This document shows positions 20,227 to 30,150 of a stretch of DNA of 64,000 nt, piece by piece. The notes beneath the pieces are model-generated. The model did not search any database. It saw only the letters and a list, made by a program, of their open reading frames with translations, and was not told the origin of the DNA. Source of the stretch: Symbiodinium natans (Eukaryota; Sar; Dinophyceae; Suessiales; Symbiodiniaceae); assembly GCA_905221605.1 (NCBI GenBank), contig CAJNDS010002672.1, positions 62,001 to 126,000 on the forward strand, given 5' to 3'. Numbering within the stretch: the stretch's first letter is position 1; each line of letters opens with the position of its first letter. Made by a program: the position numbers and the translations under genes.

Positions 20227-20774
20227 AAAGATCTGCCACGGAGATCCTTCAACCGAACCTTTACACTTTTCACCCAGTAGATCCAAGTAGCTGCTTCGAG
20301 GTCGTTAGCGCCGTCCACGCCGCCGTGCAGTCAGCTGCCCAGCGACTAATGCCCAATTCATGCATCCATGCATCCTATCAGAGATGAATTGTACAATAAG
20401 CATGCCGCACGTCGGTGGCTGGTGGCTGAGCGCGGTGTGGGCTGCAGGAGTGGCGCCGTATCCCCCAGTGGCCGGCCAAAGCTGCAGCTGAAGCCCCGGA
20501 ACCCAAGGCCGGCGAGGGCTTCACCGGAGACCTTGCTACGATGTAGCGTCCTAGTCCGGCATGCAGCTGTGCGAATGTGCTTGAGGCTGGGCGCCCCAGG
20601 TGAAGACGAAGACCCTCGGCTTCGAGAACAGGTCAAGGATGGGAAGGATAGGGTCTTTCCGAAATGGCAATGCCTTGCAGTGGCAAGGTAGCGCGCGACA
20701 GGAAGCAAATGGAAGCATCTGGAAGGGTCATGTGAGACGTGTGGCCTCAAACACGCAGGGGCCAGCGCAACGAC

Positions 20775-21050
20775 TCGGGTGGGTGGGGTTGTGCAGAGTG
20801 TTGGAGATGCTGAGGCACCCGTTCAAGCTTCGCGGCGCCATCTTCCTCGCCGCCAGCCGTGCCAAGCAACCAGCCTCGGCAACAGCCACAGCAGCAGCCC
20901 ATGCAGCAGCCACAGCAGCAGCCAATGCAGCAGCCACAGCAGCTGCAGCAGCAGCAGCAGCCGCAGCAGCTACAGCAGCAGCCGTTGCAGCAACCACAGC
21001 CTGCAGCTCGTCAGGCTCAGCCCCAAACAGTGGCACCTTGGATTGAGTAG
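20775..21050 (+). pseudogene. Gln-rich exon, array copy 3, frameshifted
   Basis: A one-base deletion (GCTTCGTCGGCG in copy 2 reads GCTTCGCGGCG here, about 20827) puts the upstream part out of frame with the Gln tract. The tract itself and the terminal QTVAPWIE are intact. Either a decaying copy or an assembly error. Confidence 0.5.
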
Positions 21051-21449
21051 AAAGATCTGCCACGGAGATCCTTCAACCGAACCTTTACACTTTTCACCCA
21101 GTAGATCCAAGTAGCTGCTTCGAGGTCGTTAGCGCCGTCCACGCCGCCGTGCAGTCAGCTGCCCAGCGACTAATGCCCAATTCATGCATCCATGCATCCT
21201 ATCAGAGATGAATTGTACAATAAGCATGCCGCACGTCGGTGGCTGGTGGCTGAGCGCGGTGTGGGCTGCAGGAGTGGCGCCGTATCCCCCAGTGGCCGGC
21301 CAAAGCTGCAGCTGAAGCCCCGGAACCCAAGGCCGGCGAGGGCTTCACCGGAGACCTTGCTACGATGTAGCGTCCTAGTCCGGCATGCAGCTGTGCGAAT
21401 GTGCTTGAGGCTGGGCGCCCCAGGTGAAGACGAAGACCCTCGGCTTCGA

Positions 21450-21722
21450 GTTTTAAAAAGGACCTTCTTTCACAAAGTTGAACTGAGATGTGGGGTGTGG
21501 GGGCTTAACACCAACGTCCCTAGCGTTTGCAGGGCATGGCCACAGTCTTATACCCACGTGCAGTCGTAGACATGGCCGAAGGCTTGTTTGGTGGAAAGGA
21601 TGGGTTTCATAACAGCAACTAAGGGTGATATTGATACTGCTAGTAGTACTGGAAAGCCTAATCACATGAGTAAAAAACAACAAAACAAACAAAGACTAAA
21701 CTAGCAGAAACGAATCTTCCAG
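21450..21722. other. Sequence beyond the array
   Basis: Unique AT-richer DNA ending in AATCTTCCAG, the acceptor of the next exon. No coding signal. Confidence 0.4.
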
Positions 21723-21850
21723 GCCATCCCGCAGGGCACGTCAGTGCCCGCCTCCCCGCCTCTGGCAGCGCAGCCGGCGCCGGCATTGCCGGGGCCAATG
21801 CCAGCTGGGGCAACTCCATCCGCACCCCCGGTGCCTTCTCTCATCACAAG
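21723..21850 (+). CDS. Pro/Ala-rich exon
   Basis: Acceptor ATCTTCCAG, then AIPQGTSVPASPPLAAQPAP ALPGPMPAGATPSAPPVPS. Low-complexity Pro/Ala, like a linker. It may continue the gene of the Gln-rich exon if the array lies in an intron. Confidence 0.5.
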
Positions 21851-21968
21851 GGGAAATTGTTCTGACTGTCTTAGTTTTTGATTGTTTTCTTTTTGGGCGG
21901 GGGGGGGGGGGGGGAGAAGAAAAGAGTCTCCTGCGTAGATGTTCACGTTGACGTGTTGGGTTGTTCAG

Positions 21969-22032
21969 GGGCCTGCTCTTCAGCCGGATCCTGCCGGTGG
22001 CAGGCCGAGGCCGGGTCCTCCTGCAGATCTTA
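21969..22032 (+). CDS. Candidate Pro/Gly-rich exon
   Basis: Acceptor TTGTTCAG, then GPALQPDPAGGRPRPGPPAD LT and TGA. A short Pro-rich segment of the same style. It follows a T/G homopolymer run at 21888-21916. Confidence 0.4.
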
Positions 22033-22222
22033 CTTGAACCGAGTTTCCTCCTCTTTTTGTTTACAAGATGCATCTTCATTCTATAGCATTCTTGTTTCCG
22101 AAGATGTTGTTTTGAGTTGTGCGTTTCCCATACCTTTAAGAAGGGCTCAGATCGAACAACCTGAGCGGTTCAGAGTCTCTTCCACTGCTTTGCCCATATG
22201 CCATAGCCGTGTCTATCCACAG

Positions 22223-22302
22223 GCTCAGGGGGCGCCAATGGGCGCCACAAATCTGCTTAAAGTCACTCGTGACAGAGTCCTTCAAGGTGTCAAGGACCCT
22301 TG
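22223..22302 (+). CDS. Candidate exon
   Basis: Acceptor TATCCACAG, then AQGAPMGATNLLKVTRDRVL QGVKDP and TGA. An alternative frame is also open. Probably adjacent to the next exon. Confidence 0.4.
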
Positions 22303-22319
22303 ATGCCATGCGCAAGGCT

Positions 22320-22590
22320 GGTCCTGAAGAAGCGCTCCGAGCCTCCCGCAGCGGTCCCGGCACCCACGACTACGGTCTGCGTGGGGACCCCTGAGGGCTC
22401 AGGCGACGCAGTGGAGGCAAGCACTAGAGTCATTAGACCGCGCTCCATGTCCATACCCTTTCTGCGACTAGCAAAGCCCCAATTTAGCTCACTTGCCAAC
22501 CCAAATAAGACCCCGGCAAAAACAGTGTCCGGCTCCAAGGTGTCCCCAGTGCGGAGAGCGTCTCTGGCACCCGACTCGGCCACACATTAG
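22320..22590 (+). CDS. Candidate C-terminal exon, Ser/Pro/basic
   Basis: The frame LVLKKRSEPPAAVPAPTTTV ... AKTVSGSKVSPVRRASLAPD SATH ends in TAG at 22588-22590. RRAS and SPVRR look like kinase target sites (inference). Taken as the end of the Pro-rich gene that precedes the LRR gene. Confidence 0.5.
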
Positions 22591-22890
22591 TGTTTAGGGC
22601 GAGGTAGAGTTGCCGCTGGGAGAGGCTTGAAGTGACAAATTTGCCGTGCCTTGCCCTCACCTCAAACTTCGGTTGGACCTAGCCAGAGACTTATTGTTAG
22701 GGGAGGCACCCATCCAAAACTGCATGCCTTCGACTTTTGAGCTTAGAGGAGGAACGCTCAACTGGAACTGGAGCTTAGCACTCCAGCCTAAATTTGCCTA
22801 GACCGCAAGCCAGTCAGGTAGAAGAATCGGCATGTGATGCAGAAATGAAAAACGTAGGCGTCAAATTCCACAGCATGTAAGACTCTCGCC

Positions 22891-24180
22891 ATGGAGAACG
22901 GTCGGGAGGAGTCTGATGATCCGACTCAGCTCATTCTTCGGCGCAAGGGCTTACGCGATTTGCAGTCGCTGCATTTCCCACACAGGGCTACTTTGCGAGT
23001 TGTTTCCCTTTCCCACAACGCGCTTGAAGACTTAGGCCCCATTTCGACACTTGAGTCCCTGGAGGAACTCAATGTGAATCACAATCGCTTGAGCGACCTG
23101 AGCCCACTGGCGTCTTGTAACATGCTCCACGTCTTGCTGGCGGCTAATAACAGGGTGACCACGGTGGCCGGGCTGGAGGTGCTTCCCCGGTTGACAAGAG
23201 TGTCGCTGTACAGCAACTTGCTACCAGACTTGGATGCCTTGATCAACGCTTTGGCAGCATTTGGACGGTTGACCTCGCTTGACCTTGGCGGCAACCCGTG
23301 TTTCCATGATATTGCTCACAGACACAGCGTGGTTCGTGCCCTACCGGGCCTGAAGGAGTTGGACGGTGACGTGCTTGCCAGTGTGGACAGGCAGCTGGCC
23401 ACCGAGTTCTTTGCTTGTGCCGAAGAAGTGGGCCTCGAAAGGCGGCCAGGCAGTTCCTACGGGCTCCGGCCGAAAACCGCTCCCATCGTCACAGGTGCGC
23501 AATCACATCGGGAGGCCTCGCAGGCCTCGTCGGCCCGCAACAGGTCCAGCTCGAGGAGACCGAGATCTCGAAGCAGCTCCAGGCCACGATCTGGGTCGCC
23601 AGATGTGGGCTCTGAGCCTTCGGCCCCTCCTGCTCCAGTGCTCACGGCTTGCGAGAACTCGTGGGAGGATGTTGAGAAGTTCCAGGAATACACCAAGGCT
23701 CTGCAGCTCCGTCTGCAGACGATGCAGGTGGAATGTGAGAACCTCCAAAAGCAGGTTCAAGGTCTCCGCCGGGAAGCCACAGAACCGATTCTTGGAACAG
23801 CTACTCTACGAGAACGCTTGAGTGAGCTAGAGAAAGCCAACAAGGCGATGCATGACACGGCAGCCAAAAGCAGACAGATGCGCTCGGCGCTGGAGGCACG
23901 AGAAGCCGAGCTCGCGCGCAGAAAGCAGGCGCTTGGCCATCTCGGAAGTGAGCGTCCAGGAACAGCCCGGACACTAGCGAGGCCCGGTACTGCACAAGCA
24001 GCCGTTGAGTCGGCGTTAATCATTTCGCAGCCGGCGACACTGGAGGGCTACAAAGCACGCTGCAGCGCCCTCAAGCGCGAGGTGGAGTTCGAGCGTGAGC
24101 GTACCCTACAGTTGCGGGCAAAGCTGTGCTCCGAAATCGTGGGTCGAGAGATCAGCCCGCCTCCAAGCACAAGAATATAG
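22891..24180 (+). CDS. SDS22-like leucine-rich-repeat and coiled-coil protein
   Basis: A complete, intronless frame of 429 residues from ATG to TAG. Residues 20-160 hold about five LRRs of the SDS22 type (LRVVSLSHNALEDLGPI; LEELNVNHNRLSDLSPL; LTSLDLGGNPCF) closed by an LRR-cap-like LPGLKELDG. Residues 205-240 are Ser/Arg-rich, and 257-345 form a coiled coil (QLRLQTMQVECENLQKQVQG). The tail carries a twice-repeated RPGTA motif. LRR plus coiled-coil proteins of this shape are commonly axonemal or centrosomal; localisation here is inference. The lack of introns contrasts with every neighbour and suggests a retrocopy, although no poly-A tail or spliced-leader relic was seen upstream. Confidence 0.85.
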   Translation: MENGREESDDPTQLILRRKGLRDLQSLHFPHRATLRVVSLSHNALEDLGPISTLESLEELNVNHNRLSDLSPLASCNMLHVLLAANNRVTTVAGLEVLPRLTRVSLYSNLLPDLDALINALAAFGRLTSLDLGGNPCFHDIAHRHSVVRALPGLKELDGDVLASVDRQLATEFFACAEEVGLERRPGSSYGLRPKTAPIVTGAQSHREASQASSARNRSSSRRPRSRSSSRPRSGSPDVGSEPSAPPAPVLTACENSWEDVEKFQEYTKALQLRLQTMQVECENLQKQVQGLRREATEPILGTATLRERLSELEKANKAMHDTAAKSRQMRSALEAREAELARRKQALGHLGSERPGTARTLARPGTAQAAVESALIISQPATLEGYKARCSALKREVEFERERTLQLRAKLCSEIVGREISPPPSTRI

Positions 24181-25818
24181 CCGACATAGCGCAAGAACAT
24201 CCTTCCGGAACATGTTCCCGCAGCTCCAATGTACAGAGCATGCGGGACTGCCAAGTAGTGTCTCACTTTAATCGGTGCAATCCAGACCAGTCACCAACTT
24301 GCACGAAACTTGAGAGATGACATGATGATCTGGCAGATTCTGGCAGCAAGGCTGAGCCACAGACACTCCAATTTTCATGGACAGGTGGGCGCGCCATCGT
24401 TTCCACAGCCGACGGTGGAGGTGTGCTTCTCTCCTGTGACAGCATGGCGCATATGTGAGTTTTCGTGCAGGCGGCCAAGCCAGGACCACGTGCGACGTGC
24501 GTCCCTCAGAGGTATCGAGAGGCTTTTTTGCATTTTTGGTGCATCTTGCTGCCTGAAGCCCTGGATCCACGTAGCAGAGCAAGCGACCAAGTGCTTGTGT
24601 AAAGCCTGCGCCAGGTCTCCGGCCCCGGCGCCCATCGTTACTCAGCAGGTGCTGGGCCAATCATCTAGCCTTGCTCTGTATGTCTCGGCTTGATGAAGTA
24701 ACCTCCGACGGGGGAAGCTTGAACACATGTGGTCAAGATGCGATGTGACACTACTCCAGGCTGAGATTCCTCAGATGCTGCAGCCCAAGTGCGAGAGTAC
24801 TGCTCAGATTCTCTGTGGCTGAGCATATCTCAAGCATCCCGTCATCTTGCGCTTCCCATGCTTGCTTGAACGTAGTGCCCGCACAAGCATCTTGGAATTG
24901 GTGGTGCTGTGGCTTCTAAGGCCTGGACCGAAGCCCCAGTCGATGAAGGGCGGGGAGTTCGTCCAGCAGGCTAGAAGAAGCCGCACATCTTGAGACATCA
25001 TTGTCAGCCATTTGAATATGTACACACCTAGGACCTGAGCATCTTTAAGCTTGGCAGTGGGAGGGAGCCCAGAAGAAACCCCGGTCAATGAAGTGCAGAG
25101 TCTGCTGAAGGCTGTGGCTCCTTCAGCGGCTGGGTGTCCGCCCGAGTTGACTACTGATAGTCATCATAGTCTGATAGTCACCTCATGATACCAATATCAA
25201 GCCCCAGCAACCATTCATGTTCGAGGGACAATGGTGCCCCGCCAGGCCAAGTGCGAAAGCCGGCCCGGCCCTGCAGAAGGCCTCAGAAAAAAAGCATACC
25301 CTTCGAGCCGTCTCTTCGTTCTTTTGTGGCTTTCTCGCTTTTTGTTGCCTTCTCCAGCATTCCTACGCTCCATGTCGCTTCGGCTCCATTTTGATCCTTC
25401 TGCTTGCGGGCACGTGCGGCAGGATCCCGGCGGTGGCCGTCCAAAGCTCGTTTTGAAGCCTCGGACTGTGCCAGTCCCTGCAGGACCCTAGGAAGTCTAC
25501 GGCCCTGCTTTGGAGTATTTCAACACACGGTCGAGTCTCGGTAATGTCAGAAAGGATGCTTATGCAAGAATGCATGCAATCCTGTTTTTCCTGGCCACCC
25601 CGCTGCCAGCCATGAAGCAAAAGGTCCGCTTTGTGCTTTGCTTGTGTCATCCGTTCTCGTTTATGCGTAGTCTTTGCACGTCGCGTTTGCCATGGGCATG
25701 GGTTAGGGGCTGTTGCCATCTGTTTCCAGTGTCCTGGAGTGTGGCCATGCTGTATTCTCGTCCAAACTGCCTCAAGATTGGTTGTCCGGAGTGCAGATCT
25801 GCCACAGCCACGAGAGCA
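24181..25818. other. Intergenic
   Basis: No supported gene in about 1.6 kb. Frames of 70-130 codons on both strands lack motifs. It presumably holds the 3' end of the LRR gene and the upstream region of the secreted-protein gene; no TATA-like or other promoter motif can be named. Confidence 0.45.
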
Positions 25819-27010
25819 ATGTGGTTACTTCTGCTTCTTGGCTTGGGTGTAACGGCGAATGACTTGGCTTGCAGCCTGCAGAGGCCTCACTTTGGCAGCT
25901 TGGAGGCTGCAGGTCAAGCCGGACCCAAAGAATTCGGGGTGGCAACGGCTAAATCTTCTGATGCGTGGACTGTTCCTGGTTTAGAATTCCGAAAGTGTCC
26001 CAGGATCAAGGCGAAGAAGGAGAGGATTGCCTTGATGACCACTTCGGACCCTGGCGAGTTGCCACCAAAAGCAGCTTGCAAAGCAGGGGAGAGTTTGATT
26101 GGACACTTCGGAGGGAGTGGCACCTATTCTTTCGATTGTTGTGCAGGCGGGCAGTTTTGCCAAGGCTGCCGTATCTACGCCAACGATGACTGCCAGGAGT
26201 GTGCAGCTGGATACACAAAGCAGCAAATTCCAGTGCTTGGAGTGTCCAAATGCTTTGTTTGTGATGACGTTCCACGGTGGCATGATGCACAGGGTCGTAC
26301 CTGCGCAGACCTGAAAAGAGATGGCGTTTGCTCGGGTTCTTGGCCACCGAAGGAAGAAGATGCACCTTATCATGGGCTTCGACCGAGCGAGGCCTGCTGC
26401 GATTGCGGTGGTGGCAATGTCTACCCCACTCCTTCGTACACCAGTTTGACAAATGAAGCCTTGCACTTTGGGCAAGAGGTGGATGCAACGCCAGAACCAC
26501 TCACATATTCTCAAGAAGTTGATGCAGAGTGCATGTTTGCAACGTCGGGGCTCACGCTATCCGACAACGGTCGCATTCGAGGTAAGGTGAACGTGACGAA
26601 CGAGACGACGATCACGTGCTCCATTGTGTCAATGGAAGATCCTATTCGTGGGATCGCAAGCAACACGGAGTTTTCAGTTCCAGTCTATGAGTTTGCGTAC
26701 GGCAAGCAGACGATGTTCTTTCAGTTCTACGGCTTACAGCAGCACCCAGAAAGTAGCCAGATACCCCGGCAGCCGAGCAGCGCAAATCTCAGCGGCTTTC
26801 GGCTGGAATGCGATCCGGAATGTCCTTGGCTTTCTGTCAACCCCTCGTCTGGCAACCTGCTTTCCGAGCCGGCCCAGTGGTTAAAGGTGACCTTCCCCCA
26901 AGACATGAAAGCACAGGTTCAGGCCTTGTCTGGGATGCCCTCTTGCAGCTGTCAAGTTCTGGCGATTCCGGGAGACTCGACAGATGTCGTCAGCACGAAG
27001 TTTCTGGTTG
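25819..27010 (+). CDS. Large secreted Cys-rich protein, exon 1 with signal peptide
   Basis: I choose the ATG at 25819 because it begins MWLLLLLGLGVTANDLACSL, a typical signal peptide; the frame is open 103 codons further upstream but without protein-like sequence. Next comes a Cys-rich segment (CCAGGQFCQGCRIYANDDCQ) and WHDAQGRTCADLKRDGVCSG ... ACCDCGGG, a motif style common in extracellular protist proteins. Then come Ig-like strands (SGLTLSDNGRIRGKV; CPWLSVNPSSGNLL). Several N-x-S/T sites. The frame stops at 27132; the true donor is probably near 27000-27050. No transmembrane segment. Confidence 0.7.
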
Positions 27011-27132
27011 CGCAAGCTCGCTTTTGGAGGGCGGGACACTGGGAGGTGCCTCAGATCACTGGTCGTGTCCAGCTTGAGATTGACGACGTACCTCTTCTGG
27101 AGTTTTTGGGACCATGCCTTAGTCTCCTTTGA

Positions 27133-28064
27133 GAGCATCGTTGTTCATGTGCATGTGTGGCTCTGTACCAACGCCAGGGCCGGTATCATAGATTCCTGCA
27201 TCGCTCCTGCATCTAGTAGGCTCAACAACGGTTCTTCACGAAACCAATGTGCAGAGTCGTAGATGCTGCAACAGCTGCGATCTGAATTTGCCACCACGTG
27301 ATGTGTGAAGGAACCCTTTGACCGAAGTACTTGTCGCAAAGGCTTGCAAAGGCTTGCAAAGGCTTGCAAAGGCCACTGCCGTGGTAGCGCCGGTGTTCCG
27401 AATGCCCACCGCCTTTTTCCAGAACTTCTTCCGGGATGTGACCGGGATGTGTAGACTTGGCAAGCCTCAAGTGCTGTTCTGGCTACACTCTAGCTAGAGC
27501 TGTAGAGGCTGCATCAATCGAGACACATCGCAAGCTTGGGCTTTGCCCATCCAAGAATCGGGTTCATGGAAATGAACTCGAAAAGACGTTTTGCATTTTC
27601 AGAGCCGCAGATAGAGAAATGTGGCCGTGCCCTGCGGAAGACACGATCTAACCCGAAACGTTGCACTTGAGTGCGGCCTTGATGAGTCGAAGCGTCCAAT
27701 AGCCGACAGCATGCGAGCCAATCCTTCACTGGGATGATCAACGCCAGCGCGTGCCGCCTCAGATCAGGTGGAGTCCGGTAAGCCTCTGCCATGCAAGTCA
27801 GGAAGGGCGATTTCAGAAACCAATCCGCCTCGCCGTTGCCAGGAAAGGTAGCTCCTTCAAGGGTGAGGGGAGCGGGGCGCGGGGAGCAAGCAGAGGCAGA
27901 TGCGGGGGGCTGGGTGGTGGGGGGGTTGGGGTGGATGTGGTTGGATGCGGTACTCCCCAGACGGCGATACGGTGAGGCCTCCACGGATTAATTATGCCCA
28001 GCCGATCTTGTCCCGAAAAGTAGCCCAACTGGAGATCGGCACAATGAAACCTGCGCGATGCAAG
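27133..28064. other. Intron
   Basis: Includes an 11-bp tandem (GGCTTGCAAAG, four copies, about 27336-27372). No exon recognised. Confidence 0.5.
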
Positions 28065-28395
28065 GACCTGAGTTCCGTTGGTACAATCGTTCCGGCCATG
28101 ATTTGCAGCTCCCGGTGGTCGAGGAAGTGAAGTCGGGAAAGAAGTTCGTCGTGCCGGAGGCGATCCCACCAAACATTTTGGATGTCAAGTGCACAGTGGA
28201 GAAAGAACGTCTCGAGCTCACGTGGTCGCGAATTACTGGTGACGTGATGCTGCAAGGCGAGACCGCCTTTCGCTTGGACCCGTTCACTGGTACCATCTCT
28301 GGGACTCCTTCGATCAGGTTTTCTTCGCTCGAGGCTTCGTCCCTACTAGGCCGCGCTGAAGTGAACATCAAGTGCGAAGTGGCACTTGGAGGCGG
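28065..28395 (+). CDS. Secreted protein gene, exon 2 (Ig-like)
   Basis: Acceptor CGATGCAAG|G, then PEFRWYNRSGHDLQLPVVEE ... ETAFRLDPFTGTISGTPSIR. The F-x-L-D-P-x-T-G-T-I-S-G-T-P motif is the signature of the putative-Ig (He_PIG/cadherin-like) fold. The frame ends TAA at about 28427; the donor lies shortly before. Confidence 0.65.
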
Positions 28396-28429
28396 AATGG
28401 AAATCTTTTTGGCAGTTCTAAAGTTCTAA

Positions 28430-28612
28430 ACAATGAATGAAGTAATGCTGTGCTCTTTCATGCATCTCGCTGGCAGGGCCCCTCTATGAGAAAGCCCTGC
28501 CAACGGCTATCGTGCATGTTCTGATTCGTGATGATGTATGCTGGGAGCCAAGCCGAATTGGACGAGTGTGTGTAGCAAAATTGTGATGGTGCCGTGCTGG
28601 CTTGCATCTTGC

Positions 28613-28705
<93 letters not shown>

Positions 28706-29250
28706 GTCTGCTGTGGTAGTTCATCCGGGACCATCTATGTTCTGCTTTCTGCCTACAATAGTTTGCGGCAATCACGAAGCTCCTCCCTCGTTGACATTTG
28801 CATCTCTTGTTGAAATTCTGGGGAGGGTTTGGGACGGGGGTGGTCATATGGGCCAGTGACAGCATTCTCGGATGGTTTCCAAGTACTGGTCGTATTGTTG
28901 CCGGGCCAAAGTGGAAAAGCGATAGGCCCCCCCGAAGACGCGATTAATAAGGACCTCGTTGTTTCACGTGTAGTTTCGTTGCCCGGAAGTTTTGTCAGAT
29001 GCCCACATCAAAATTCATCACGTTACACATCGCCAAACACAAAAACTGCAGGCATCACAAATGAGGAAAGCAAACTACCACATGACACCACGTCAGCAAC
29101 ACATGTCGTCTACTTGTGTGTGTTTCGGATAGTCGTTGTGGTAGCACTTCACACGGTTTTGTGCTGCTTTGCTTGGATGGCTGATCCACAGTCGGTGCAT
29201 GATGGTGTGTGTATGTGTGTCCCGCTTCTGCAAGATCTCGCGTGGCCAAG
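28430..29250. repeat. Intron with a 90-bp GT microsatellite
   Basis: (GT)n at 28613-28702. Further open frames here are microsatellite artefacts or weak. Confidence 0.6.
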
Positions 29251-29660
29251 GTTGGGTGCCTCGCGATGTGTTCGGGACTTGGGGAAGCAGTCGTGGGTCG
29301 ATCTTGACCGAACAAAAGTGCATCGACACTTGCAAGAGCCAGCGCCAGTGTGCCGCTTTCTACTTTACCACTTCCCGGACGCCTCGGTGTTGGCTCTTGA
29401 GCACGCCGGATTCATACTCGCCTTCGTACGAGCCAGAGTCGGCTACACACCGCGCCTTGGTTCGGGTGAATAACTGTTCAGAGGCGGAGACCGGCCTCAA
29501 TATTTCGATCCCAGAAGCGCAGTACCTCCAGGGCGAGTTCTCTGTGACGAACATGCACCACCACGAGCCCACCTACTTTCGTGCAGGACCCAATGTGGAA
29601 CGACAGCTGGTTCTGGCCCGAGGGCCTGATGTGCAATCAACCAACCACGAGTGTGAACAG
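29251..29660 (+). CDS. Secreted protein gene, exon 3 (PAN/apple-like)
   Basis: Acceptor GTGGCCAAG|G, then WVPRDVFGTWGSSRGSILTE, QKCIDTCKSQRQCAAFYFTT and CWLLSTPDSYSP. Spacing C-x3-C-x5-C-x-x-F-x-F ... C-W-L matches PAN/apple domains, which bind protein or carbohydrate outside the cell. The right end is uncertain; coding character fades after HECEQLLTAIKK. Confidence 0.65.
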
Positions 29661-30150
29661 TTGCTGACGGCAATTAAGAAGATTTCTGTTCATTGTTGTA
29701 TCATGCGGTGTTTCTTGTTGACACCAAGCATGGGAAGGGATTCAGCTGGAAGCTATGGGTTTCTTACATTGTTTTACACCACGACCCCTTGTCTCCAACT
29801 TGAGCTTGTCTCCTATTCTGTCTGGTGGGATGTTTCCAAGCTTGTCTCCCAGTTTGTCTGGTGGTCCGTGCTGAAGGAAGCTTGTCTCCTAGCCTGCGTG
29901 GTGTCGAATCTTTCTACCAGCTTGGCTCCACTCATCTCGCTGTGGTGGCATGCCGGCATGGCGTCAAATTGCTCATGCCCGTCTGTTTTTTTTCTCTCCG
30001 ATGTAAGCATCTTGGGGAGGTCTTTGTCATACCGGAGGTTTGGGAACAGTGGGCGACAGGGTGGGTTGCAGACACGCTTTTTGATCAGATTGTACTTTCT
30101 GGGGTCTGCTGTTAAAGACGTGCTAAGTACTACTTCGGGGCATAGCTCAG
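29661..30150. other. Intron with imperfect repeats
   Basis: AAGCTTGTCTCC-type units recur about three times at 29800-29905. A pyrimidine-rich stretch and GCTCAG end the intron. Confidence 0.45.

Larger units (their letters stand above)
19221..21449. repeat. Tandem array, 828- and 824-bp units
   Basis: The Gln-tract, the TAG and about 500 bp of 3' flank recur. The stop codon falls at 19398, 20226 and 21050, so periods are 828 and 824 bp. The third unit is cut at 21449/21450, after CTCGGCTTCGAG. Units 2 and 3 are nearly identical and differ from each other mainly by four single-base deletions; unit 1 has a different 5' part (diverged left of about 19220). Confidence 0.95.
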
